Shown here: positions 55,963 to 63,384 of the stretch, piece after piece
Layout: every line of letters begins with the position of its first letter
Position numbering within the stretch: position 1 is the first letter of the stretch
NCBI GenBank assembly: GCA_023268255.1
Contig: JALNJX010000005.1
Span: forward strand, 1-64,000
Direction of reading: 5' to 3'
DNA: 64,000 nt
Origin: Candidatus Wolframiiraptor sinensis
Lineage (GTDB): Archaea > Thermoproteota > Nitrososphaeria_A > Caldarchaeales > Wolframiiraptoraceae
Translations under genes and position numbers: made by a program
The notes under the pieces: model-generated
What the model was told of the DNA's origin: nothing
Seen by the model: the letters and a program-made list of their open reading frames with translations, nothing else
Database searches by the model: none

Positions 55963-56036
55963 CCTTGCTTCTTCCTATACCTCGGTTTTAGGTATATTTA
56001 TGGGATTCGGCTGAGCTTCGCGGTGGGGAAGCCAGC

Positions 56037-56456
56037 ATGATAGTGCATCAGGAGGAGATAACATTTAGGACTCGCGGCGAGGGAGATGTCGTGGATATCA
56101 CCAGCGAGGTTGAGAATGTTGTTAAAAGGTCCGGAGTCAGGAATGGTGTCGTGCACGTCTTCGCCGTTGGATCGACAGCCGCGGTCTCGACGATCGAGTA
56201 TGAGCCGGGGCTCAAGGAGGATCTCATGACGGCCTTGGAGAGAGTTGCGCCGAAAAACGCCGAGTATAAGCATCATCTGAGGTGGGGAGATTATAATGGC
56301 CACAGCCATGTCCGGGCGGCGATGATAGGCCCGAGCCTCGAGGTGCCGGTGAGGGGCGGCGAGCTGGTTCTCGGAACATGGCAGCAGATAGTCTTCATAG
56401 AGCTTGATGTCAGGGCGAGGAGCAGGAGGATCGTGGTCACGGTGATGGGCGAGTAA
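56037..56456 (+). CDS. yjbQ: UPF0047/YjbQ-family protein
   Basis: Family blocks RTRGEGDVVDITSEVENVVK, GVVHVFAVGSTAAVSTIEYEP, the histidine run HHLRWGDYNGHSHVRAAMIG and VLGTWQQIVFIELDVRARSR are all present. Relatives show thiamine-phosphate-synthase-like or phosphatase activity in vitro; the native role is open. Length 139 is complete. It diverges from the surface protein gene and converges on the gene after the ligase fragment. Confidence 0.9.
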   Translation: MIVHQEEITFRTRGEGDVVDITSEVENVVKRSGVRNGVVHVFAVGSTAAVSTIEYEPGLKEDLMTALERVAPKNAEYKHHLRWGDYNGHSHVRAAMIGPSLEVPVRGGELVLGTWQQIVFIELDVRARSRRIVVTVMGE

Positions 56457-56460
56457 TCCT

Positions 56461-57015
56461 TCACCTCGCCTCGCTCGCCGCGGTCTCCAAGGTCCACCTC
56501 ACAGCATTAACTATCTCCCTGAGCCTATACTCTTCCCGGAAATTCCTGACCACTATCTCCTTGACCTTATCGCCCTCATAGATTACATCATATTCGAGCT
56601 CGTGGCCTGGCGGCAGCAAGCCCTTATCAACGCGCTCTCGATCCGCCTTGCTCATGGCCTCGAGAACCTTTTTCAGCAAAAATGACTGGAAGGGCCTCGA
56701 GTCCCTCATCAAGCTTATCTCGGGCTCTATCACGAACCTCACCTCATTCGGCGATATGGCCACTCTCGCGAGGACCTCGCCGCTCCTCGACTTCAAGGCC
56801 CTTAACCTCTCGGCTTCCGGCTGCGGGGCGGCTGCCGAGGGCTTGGCCGGCTTCGCCTCAGCCGCTTTCTTGAAGCTTATACTCGCCAGCTCCTCATCTA
56901 CGAAGCTCCTCATGCTCTCGAGTATCTCGAGCTCATCCTGAAGCTCCTTGATCCTCCTCTCCAGGTACTCCTTCATCGCCGCTAGTGTTCGCGCCTTCTC
57001 TGAATCCTCGCTCAT
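56461..57015 (-). CDS. Conserved-looking coiled-coil protein downstream of ligase fragment
   Basis: An N-terminal coiled coil (about residues 8-48), an alanine/proline linker, then a domain of about 110 residues (EVLARVAISPNEVRFVIEPE ... PFQSFLLKKVLEAMSKADRE). I do not recognise the family. Its ATG overlaps the stop codon of the ligase C-terminal fragment (TGATG), indicating translational coupling. This suggests the fragment is the original neighbour of this gene. Confidence 0.6.
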   Translation of the reverse strand: MSEDSEKARTLAAMKEYLERRIKELQDELEILESMRSFVDEELASISFKKAAEAKPAKPSAAAPQPEAERLRALKSRSGEVLARVAISPNEVRFVIEPEISLMRDSRPFQSFLLKKVLEAMSKADRERVDKGLLPPGHELEYDVIYEGDKVKEIVVRNFREEYRLREIVNAVRWTLETAASEAR

Positions 57016-57572
57016 CAGCGGGCTACACCTCCATCAGCTGCCTCAGCCACCTTCTTCAGCTGCCTCCTATACATTTCCAGCAGCTCATCCACGGCCGTCG
57101 CGTCCTCCGGCGCCTTATCAAGCCTGTATCTGCCCGTGAATCTCGGAAATCTTATCGCGAGACCGAATCCCTCCTTGATGACGCTCCAGGCCGCCGTGTG
57201 TATCGGGCTTATCGTTATCTCGTCGCCGATTATCTCGAGGACGAGCTTCGGCTCAAACCATACATCGGCCTCCATCCCGGTCTCGACGCGCGGATGCTTA
57301 CGCGGCACCACGTGGAGCCTCAGCATCTCCGGAAGCTTCTTTAGATCCTCATCGGTGAATCCGCTGCCAACCTTACAGACTGACTGGAATACATCTTTCT
57401 CCCTATTATATGCGGCCATGAGTAATGCTCCATAAGTTCCGCTCCTCTTGCCTCTCCCATGAAACGCGCCGACGACCACCAGGTCAACGGTGTCCATCAT
57501 CTCGCTCTTGTAGCTTCTCTTCAGCTTTATGATATTACTATCCTCTAATAACAATTTATTCTTCACTATCAT
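57015..57572 (-). pseudogene. DNA ligase C-terminal fragment (displaced 3' end)
   Basis: From [20 protein letters not shown] to the end, this aligns with residues 430-584 of the full ligase at 59092-60846, including [43 protein letters not shown] and PEDAT. It keeps the longer [20 protein letters not shown] loop usual in archaeal ligases, which the full gene lacks. There is no nucleotidyltransferase domain. Arginine codons are mostly AGR, like the local genome. It has a good AGGGGGG site and could be translated, but cannot ligate DNA alone. Confidence 0.85.
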
Positions 57573-57584
57573 CCCCCCTCATAT

Positions 57585-59085
57585 CTCACATCTATTCTAT
57601 AAAACCTCTTCTAGAGCCCTTCCCTAGATGCTATTTTCTGGATCTTCTCCCTGTCTATCACGATTATCCTGTATGGGGTGTGGGCGCGTGAGCTGTTTTT
57701 CTTTTGTGTCCATGAAGCCTTATAGTTGCGGCTATGGTTATCGGCTTCCGAGGGTGGGGGTCGTGGGCGAGGTCGCGGAGAGCGTGAAGCTCGTTAATCT
57801 TACGATTTTTCGGGTTCTGCCGATTTTACAGGTGCGGCTTGGATCGCCGCTGGCCGAGAGGCTGAAGCATGAGGTTTATCAATTGATGGAGGAGGCGATC
57901 AGCTGGTGGGCTCAACAAGACATCATGAGCGCGGAGGGATGGTGATGGCTAGGAGACCTAAGGGTGTAGGAGTGCGTTTTTGCGAGGTCCCCTTAGACGA
58001 TCAATTAAAAATCTACCAATTCGCGATGAAGGAGGCAACAAAGATGCAGAAAATAAAATACCATGAGTTATCAAGGCTCATAGAATTAAATTTCGGGGTT
58101 CATGTTTGGCCGGCTACAATAAGGGACTGGATTGTGAAGGGAAAGCACCCTCTGAGACATCCAAAACATGGCCTGAGCACCAAGGCTGAGAGAAGACCTC
58201 CTGACGGCGAAATAATTCCCGATTTCCTGGGACTAATTTATTCGGATCTTCACTTCCACAGGGTCGGCAACACATTATGGCTTTCATTGACAACGACATA
58301 TGATGCATGGGCAGAAGCCGTAGCGAGCCGGTTTAGTGTATATGGGCATGTTAGCATTAGACCAGTTCTCTCCGCGGACACGCCGGAATGGAGGACCAGC
58401 ATATACCTGGATGCCAGAAGCTGGAATGATGCCTTCATCTCCCCCATGAGGTTACCGCGGCATGATGCCATAAGATTTCTGGCAAGAGCCGTAGATGGAG
58501 ATGGATGGATTTCATTAAACGCAAGCCAGGCGCGATCAAAAAGGCCGACCTTCGCGATCAACATATCAAAATCCTATCCAAATAATGCATACATGCTCAA
58601 AGAGGTCATCAGCAGCGTGGGATGGCATGTTAGCGTTATAAGCAGGTTTAAACGTGAAGGGCACCATCTCAACGGCCGTATATTCGAGAGTAAAAGACGC
58701 GAGTACTTCCTGAGCATTTACAGGAAGGATGAGGTCGATGAATTCCTGAGAAGCGTGACAATGCTCCATCCATTCAAAGAAGTGAGGAGGCGCTGGGCGC
58801 TGAAGATCCTCGATGAAGAGATGAGCAGGGATCAGGCATTAAAGATTTGGCGAAGCCTGCACATCGCGGAGAAGATCGCCAAGACACGCAGCCAGCTGAG
58901 GGCTGTCGATCAGCTGATGGCAACGTACGCGAGCGAGGGTAGGCGAGAAAAACTGGAGAAGCTAATCGCGATAAAAGAGGCGCTATCAAGCAAGCTCTCA
59001 TCGCTGAAGCCGCTACTAGAACGGCTGACAAGGGACGTCGATGGTCCCCTCCCCTACACCTCTTTTTCCCTTCCCAATTCACGCG
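57585..59085 (+). mobile_element. Dispersed element copy 5, carrying a LAGLIDADG endonuclease
   Basis: The left end (57600-57740) matches copies 4 and 6: a minus-strand small frame (SSRAHTPYRIIVIDREKIQK) and the plus-strand start MKPYSCGYGYR. The right end (59041-59075, TCCCCTCCCC, ACACC, TCTTTTTCCCTT) matches the terminal tract of copies 1, 2 and 4. In place of ORF1 and the RNA-like module it carries a small gene and a homing-endonuclease-like gene. It lies exactly between two ligase C-termini. Confidence 0.65.
57712..57945 (+). CDS. Small element-borne protein upstream of the endonuclease
   Basis: A 77-residue protein starting MKPYSCGYGYRLPRVGVVGE. A related N-terminus (KPYNCGYDYR) occurs in element copy 4 on the minus strand from 63049, with both synonymous and missense differences, so the N-terminus looks coding. 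The stop overlaps the ATG of the endonuclease gene (TGATG), so the two should be co-translated. Family not recognised. It may be a truncated form of the element's own gene. Confidence 0.5.
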   Translation: MKPYSCGYGYRLPRVGVVGEVAESVKLVNLTIFRVLPILQVRLGSPLAERLKHEVYQLMEEAISWWAQQDIMSAEGW

Positions 59086-59153
59086 TCACAATTACTCCTC
59101 GATCTTCTTCAGCTGGCTCCTGTACATGTCCCACAGCTCCCTCAGCGTCGTAG
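57945..59153 (+). CDS. LAGLIDADG homing endonuclease-like protein
   Basis: An N-terminal helix-turn-helix-like region (about residues 35-70, ELSRLIELNFGVHVWPATIR) is followed by two LAGLIDADG-type helices: FLGLIYSDLH (94-103) and FLARAVDGDGW (178-188), each with an acidic residue near the active-site position. A coiled-coil-like C-terminal part follows. It could make a site-specific double-strand break as a monomer. The last 35 or so residues read through the element end and oppose the ligase 3' end (62 nt). Start ATG at 57945 by overlap with the preceding gene. Confidence 0.8.
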   Translation: MARRPKGVGVRFCEVPLDDQLKIYQFAMKEATKMQKIKYHELSRLIELNFGVHVWPATIRDWIVKGKHPLRHPKHGLSTKAERRPPDGEIIPDFLGLIYSDLHFHRVGNTLWLSLTTTYDAWAEAVASRFSVYGHVSIRPVLSADTPEWRTSIYLDARSWNDAFISPMRLPRHDAIRFLARAVDGDGWISLNASQARSKRPTFAINISKSYPNNAYMLKEVISSVGWHVSVISRFKREGHHLNGRIFESKRREYFLSIYRKDEVDEFLRSVTMLHPFKEVRRRWALKILDEEMSRDQALKIWRSLHIAEKIAKTRSQLRAVDQLMATYASEGRREKLEKLIAIKEALSSKLSSLKPLLERLTRDVDGPLPYTSFSLPNSRVTITPRSSSAGSCTCPTAPSAS

Positions 59154-60846
59154 CATCTTCCGGGCGCTTATCATCGCGATAACGTCCCGTGAATCTTGGA
59201 AACCTCACAGCCAACCCGGCTGAATGCGTCGGGGAGATCGTCAGCTCATCCCCGAGAACCTCCAGCACGAGGCGCGGCACAAACCACACATCAGCCTCGA
59301 TACCGCCGACCACAACCCTCGGATGAGGCCTATCAAGCCTATAAGGCTCCAGCATCGCCCTCAACTTAGCCAAATCCTCATCCGTGAAACCCGTGCCAAG
59401 CTTACAAACAGTCTTGAAAACATCCTGCTCATCATCATAACAGGAAAGGAGTAGGGCGCCGAAAAGGCCGCTCCTCTTACCACGCCCATAAAACCCCCCA
59501 ACAACCACCAAATCAATCGTATCCGCAAGACGCGACAAATAACTCCGCTTATATTTTATCCAGAGCCAGCCCCTCGCTCCGGCCCTGTAAATCGCCTCCG
59601 CGCCGAGAGACTTGACCACGAGACCCTCGCACCCATTCTCTATCGCCTCGTGGAAGAATCTCTCGAGCTCACCTGGATCGCTCGTTATGATCGCCTTACT
59701 GAGCTTAACCCTCTCGCCCTCCTCGATTATCTGCTCGAGAGCCCTTCTCCTCTCCTCTAGGGGCCGAAGCGTTAGATCCCTCCCATCGATGTAGAGGGCG
59801 TCGAAGAAGTGTATTCTCACGGGATACTGCTCGACCGCCTTATGGACCTCATGTTTCCTCTTCCGGTGCATTAGCTCCTGGAATGGCAGCATGTCCCCGG
59901 TGTCCGGATCTATCGCGACGCACTCGCACTCGAGAATCGCCTCATCTGCCTTGACATGATTCCTGACCAGCTCCACGACATCCGGATACTGGGACGTAAT
60001 GTTCTCCAGTCTCCTCGAGAATATTATCACATCATCGCCCTTCTTATGTATCTGCATTCGCTCTCCATCGTACTTGTACTCCGCCATGCATTTCCCGCCG
60101 AGCTTTCTGAGAATCTCCTCGGCCGATGCGAGCCTCTCCGCGAGCATGGGCCTTATTGGCCTGCCGACCGTGATCTTGATCTGCTTCAGGCCCTCGATCC
60201 TGCTCATAGCGGCGACCTTGGCGACGTATCCTATGTCCGATGTCAGGTTGTATGCTCTCTCGAAGAGCTCCCTCCACTCCTTGCCGCCGCCGTAGAGTAT
60301 CGCGAGCGCGTCGAGTATAGTCATGTCAGCGATCCCGAGCCTCATCTTGCCTGTAACTATCCTGAGTATGTACTTCGCCTCCTTGGGCTGAGCTGATGCG
60401 AGGAGCCCGCTCAGGATCTGGACCTTCGCCTCCATAGCGCCTTCGCCCATCTCCCTCGCGATCCTCTCGAGAGCGGAGTATACGTCCTGGACGGTCAGCT
60501 GCTGCATGAAGAGCGTGACCTGGCTCCGCTTGGCCAGCATTCTCTCGCCGACGAGCCCAACGTCTCCGAGCTCCTTGTACGCCTTCTCGACTTCTCTCTC
60601 GCTCATGCCGGAGGCTAGCTTGATTGCTCTTAGCGCGAGCCTGTCGGCGACGCCGAGCTCGATGCCCACGAATGGGGGGTAAACCTCGCCGAGGGTCAGG
60701 TAGACTACCTTATCGATGATCTCGGGCGGGGTCTTGCCGAGAAGTTGAACGAGGAGGTTAGTCATCTCTATCCTGCCGCTAATCGCCTCGATCTTCTCAT
60801 AGAACTCGACGAGCTCCGAGAACAGCATTCCGCATGGAAAATTCAC
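59092..60846 (-). CDS. lig: ATP-dependent DNA ligase, probably with a replaced C-terminus
   Basis: Joins Okazaki fragments and nicks. N-terminal DNA-binding domain, then motif I with catalytic lysine 258 (EYKYDGERMQ), FDALYIDGRDL (motif IIIa), CEGLVVKS and WIKYKRSY (motif V), and the OB fold to residue 584. Methionine 7 is a likely start. After about W429 the codons change: by my count 7 of 16 arginines are CGN against 1 of 10 in the preceding stretch, with more TTG, GTT and GGG. The loop HSAGLAVRFPRF is shorter than usual. See the fragment at 57015. Confidence 0.93.
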   Translation of the reverse strand: MNFPCGMLFSELVEFYEKIEAISGRIEMTNLLVQLLGKTPPEIIDKVVYLTLGEVYPPFVGIELGVADRLALRAIKLASGMSEREVEKAYKELGDVGLVGERMLAKRSQVTLFMQQLTVQDVYSALERIAREMGEGAMEAKVQILSGLLASAQPKEAKYILRIVTGKMRLGIADMTILDALAILYGGGKEWRELFERAYNLTSDIGYVAKVAAMSRIEGLKQIKITVGRPIRPMLAERLASAEEILRKLGGKCMAEYKYDGERMQIHKKGDDVIIFSRRLENITSQYPDVVELVRNHVKADEAILECECVAIDPDTGDMLPFQELMHRKRKHEVHKAVEQYPVRIHFFDALYIDGRDLTLRPLEERRRALEQIIEEGERVKLSKAIITSDPGELERFFHEAIENGCEGLVVKSLGAEAIYRAGARGWLWIKYKRSYLSRLADTIDLVVVGGFYGRGKRSGLFGALLLSCYDDEQDVFKTVCKLGTGFTDEDLAKLRAMLEPYRLDRPHPRVVVGGIEADVWFVPRLVLEVLGDELTISPTHSAGLAVRFPRFTGRYRDDKRPEDATTLRELWDMYRSQLKKIEE

Positions 60847-60949
60847 GGATCGCCTATTAAGCGTTCACGGCATCGCGCTTTCTTAGCGATTGCAGGTCAT
60901 ACTGCCGGATTGAAGGCTTATATAACGCCTCCGCGCGGCTCCACGTGTA

Positions 60950-61315
60950 ATGCGGGAATTAAGGGATCTATCAAAGATCGGCGTCCTCCTGATAGGGATC
61001 GCCCTGCTCGCGATCGCGGCCATCGCCGTGCACTTCTACATCACTTATGTCATACCCCAGATGCTGCGCGCTGGAGCGCCTGATCCATTCTATGCTTACT
61101 GCAGTCATAAGAACGTGATAGTGCACGCGAATCGCGAGATCTCGGACGTCATGGTGCTCGATAACAGGTCAAGCCAAGTATGCTTCTTTGAAAGAATTCT
61201 CGCGGGCTCTGACGAGCTGTGCCCCGTCAAGGACTACGGAGTATATATTGTTCAAGGCGGGGAGTATAAGCGCGTCGTCGAATGTGTGGAGGTAAGGGCT
61301 ATAGCGCTGGACTAG
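60950..61315 (+). CDS. Small single-span membrane protein
   Basis: A 121-residue protein with one hydrophobic segment (about residues 11-34) and an extracytoplasmic C-terminal domain with four cysteines (YAYCSH, QVCFFE, DELCPV, VVECVE) that could form disulfides. No family recognised. A TATA-like TTATATAA lies about 35 nt upstream. It precedes the HDAC-family gene by 40 nt. Confidence 0.6.
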   Translation: MRELRDLSKIGVLLIGIALLAIAAIAVHFYITYVIPQMLRAGAPDPFYAYCSHKNVIVHANREISDVMVLDNRSSQVCFFERILAGSDELCPVKDYGVYIVQGGEYKRVVECVEVRAIALD

Positions 61316-61355
61316 CAAACCCTTATACCATCCCGCCAGCGCTGAGATATCGTGC

Positions 61356-62103
61356 ATGAAGATAGTCTTTCACAGAGATTACTGTAGGGTGTATTCATCC
61401 GATCCAGCAGCGGCTCCCGGTAGGCTTGAAGCCGTGCTAGAGGAGCTCAGGGGCTATGAGTTCGTGGAGCCTCGATCTGCGAGTGAGCAGGACTTGGAGC
61501 TCATCCACACTAGGGATCACATAAGCCGGATCAAGGAGTTGCCGGAGATCTATTATGTCGCCTTGCTCGCTGTCGGAGGCGCCATAATGGCTTCCGAGAT
61601 AGCGCTGTTAGGTGAGCCAGCATTCGGCTTGATAAGGCCTCCGGGGCATCACGCCAGCCCTGGCAGCTCATGGGGCTTCTGCTACTTCAACAATATCGCG
61701 ATCTCGATCGAGAGGCTGAGGAGGATGGCGAGAATCAAGAAGGCTGTCATAGTGGATATAGATCTACATTATGGGGATGGAACCGCGAACGCTTTTACAG
61801 GTAACCCAGATATCGTCTATCACCACGTGGCGCTGGGCGGGAGCGAGGTCTTCTTATCAGATCTGGCGAGCTTCCTCAATTCAATTCACGAATGCGATAT
61901 CATAGCGGTCTCGGCGGGATTCGATCGGCATGCGGAGGATTGGGGTGAGATGCTGGAGACCGAGGACTACCGGGAGGCCGCCAAGATGATCAAGGAGTTC
62001 TCGGAGGAGATGTGGGGGTAGGAGATACGCCGTCCTCGAGGGAGGATACAATCACAGGGTTCTTGGGAGGAACGTGAGGGCGTTCGTCGATGGCTTCGAG
62101 TAG
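61356..62103 (+). CDS. Histone-deacetylase-family protein, frameshifted at a G run
   Basis: A zinc amidohydrolase of the HDAC/AcuC/acetylpolyamine family. RPPGHHASPG, FNNIAISIER, the zinc-binding DIDLHYGDGTANAF and SAGFDRHAEDWGEM are present. The frame stops at 62021, but restoring one G in the run at 62014-62018 yields RRYAVLEGGYNH (the conserved tyrosine/glycine motif) and a stop at 62101. The shortened protein would lack that catalytic-site segment. At about 248 residues the whole is short for the family. It could act on acetylated proteins or polyamines; the archaeal histone is in the same window. Confidence 0.82.
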
Positions 62104-62139
62104 CATTCGCGGCCAACGAGTTTCAGGAGGGCTTTTCCG

Positions 62140-62568
62140 TTGCTGAGCGACTTGATGCTCGCGAGGAGGACTCTAGTGGAGAGCGGCGCTAACATGGTCA
62201 TCGTGCAAGGAGGAGAGATCATTTTCATGGGCTGGTCAAAGGGCTTAAGGGATCTCGCGAAAATAGCCCTCACGAGCCCGGGCTTGCTGGAGGGCTCATC
62301 GGTGGCCGACAAGATAGTGGGAAAGGCGGTGGCGGTGATATGCTCCGTGAACGGCGTCAAGGCCATTTACGCGCAACTAATGAGCTCGCCCGCTTTAGAG
62401 GAGCTCGAGAGAAGCGGCATCGAGATCCATTATGAAAGGCTTGCGCCATACATCGAGACTCCAAGCGGAGAGATCTGCCCATTCGAGAAGCTCATAATGC
62501 ATCTCGGCAACCGCGATGAGGCTTATAGAATGCTGCTGGAGAGGTTTAGGAAGCTTGGATGGGGCTGA
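62140..62568 (+). CDS. DUF1893-family protein
   Basis: A 142-residue protein with the family pattern LARRTLVESGANMVIVQGG, VADKIVGKAVAVICSVNGVK, and the C-terminal cysteine in PSGEICPFEKLI. Function unknown. The fold resembles cytidine-deaminase-like domains, but the metal ligands of active deaminases are not visible. The start is TTG at 62140, 37 nt after the HDAC-family gene. Confidence 0.8.
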   Translation: MLSDLMLARRTLVESGANMVIVQGGEIIFMGWSKGLRDLAKIALTSPGLLEGSSVADKIVGKAVAVICSVNGVKAIYAQLMSSPALEELERSGIEIHYERLAPYIETPSGEICPFEKLIMHLGNRDEAYRMLLERFRKLGWG

Positions 62569-62659
62569 GGCTGCTGCGTGGAACCTTTAAATGCGCGCAA
62601 CTAATGAGTATGATCTTATGATCTATCGCCAAATTACTCGTTAGGGATTAGATTTAGAG

Positions 62660-63235
62660 AGGAAAAAAGAGGGTGGTATCGGGGGGAGGGAGTATTTGGA
62701 CAGCCCCTTCGCCTGCATCAAAGGTTCCACCACTCCTTGTTGAAGCATCAAATCCCGGACCACAGGCTTCATTAGGTCGTTTATCCTGCCCCTCCACCCG
62801 CGTCGGCGCCATTGATTGTCCTCAGAATACTCAGCAACCTCCTCAACACCCTCTTCTCATCTCTCGCCTTCGGCTTAGAAATTCTCTCTTTGCTCAATAT
62901 GGCAATTGTCAGCATAATCAGGTATCTCCTAGCATAGCCGCTGTAACGCTTCCTATATTTCTCTCCGCTTCTGCAGTATCAACGAAAACCCTCCTAGTCA
63001 TTGTCCCACTCGAAGACCGATAGTCATAGCCACAATTATAAGGCTTCACGGGTACAAAGAAAACAGCTCACGCGCCCACACCTCATACGCCATAATAGTC
63101 AAGCCGAGAAGCGATCTCGAGATAGAGCATCCCTGCGAGGTTAAGATGGAGAACGGCGCCATAGTGGTGATTGATAGGGAGAGGTCTGAGAGAGTGGCTG
63201 AGGAGAGATGAGGCTGAGCGATCTAATACTATTGT
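62660..63235 (-). mobile_element. Dispersed element copy 4, both ends, decayed ORF1
   Basis: Left end at about 63235-63060: the plus strand carries the best-preserved small frame (IIVKPRSDLEIEHPCEVKM, then NGAIVVIDRERSERVAEER, stop at 63209-63211; no clear start). On the minus strand, KPYNCGYDYR from GTG at 63049 is followed, out of frame, by SGEKYRKRYSGYARRYL to a stop at 62781. This matches the end of the ORF1 at 3-467. The right-end module (62800-62660) has GGGCAG/CTGTCC pairing and the CTTC/GGAG hairpin. It lies between DUF1893 and ileS. Confidence 0.7.
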
Positions 63236-63384
63236 TGGTTAAGACTAATAGTTAAATCCCAGGGGCCTTTTTCTCGGCTAGGAAGGGGGCGGCGATGGCC
63301 TGCCAAATTATTTAGCTTCCCGGGGTCTGATCGGCCGCTATCCGGCTCTAGTTCATCAAGCTCGATCAAGGGGGTGTTTGAGAC

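Noticed and set aside
57015-57572. Fragment as a functional stand-alone OB-fold protein
   Set aside because: Possible because of its good ribosome site, but the abrupt start exactly at motif V next to the element fits displacement better.
62673-63023. 116-residue plus-strand frame over element copy 4
   Set aside because: It is antisense to the conserved ORF1 remnant and the right-end module, with no independent support.
445-63235. Repeat modules considered as parts of a CRISPR array
   Set aside because: Copies are about 140 nt, kilobases apart and in both orientations, with no regular short repeats and no cas genes in the window.
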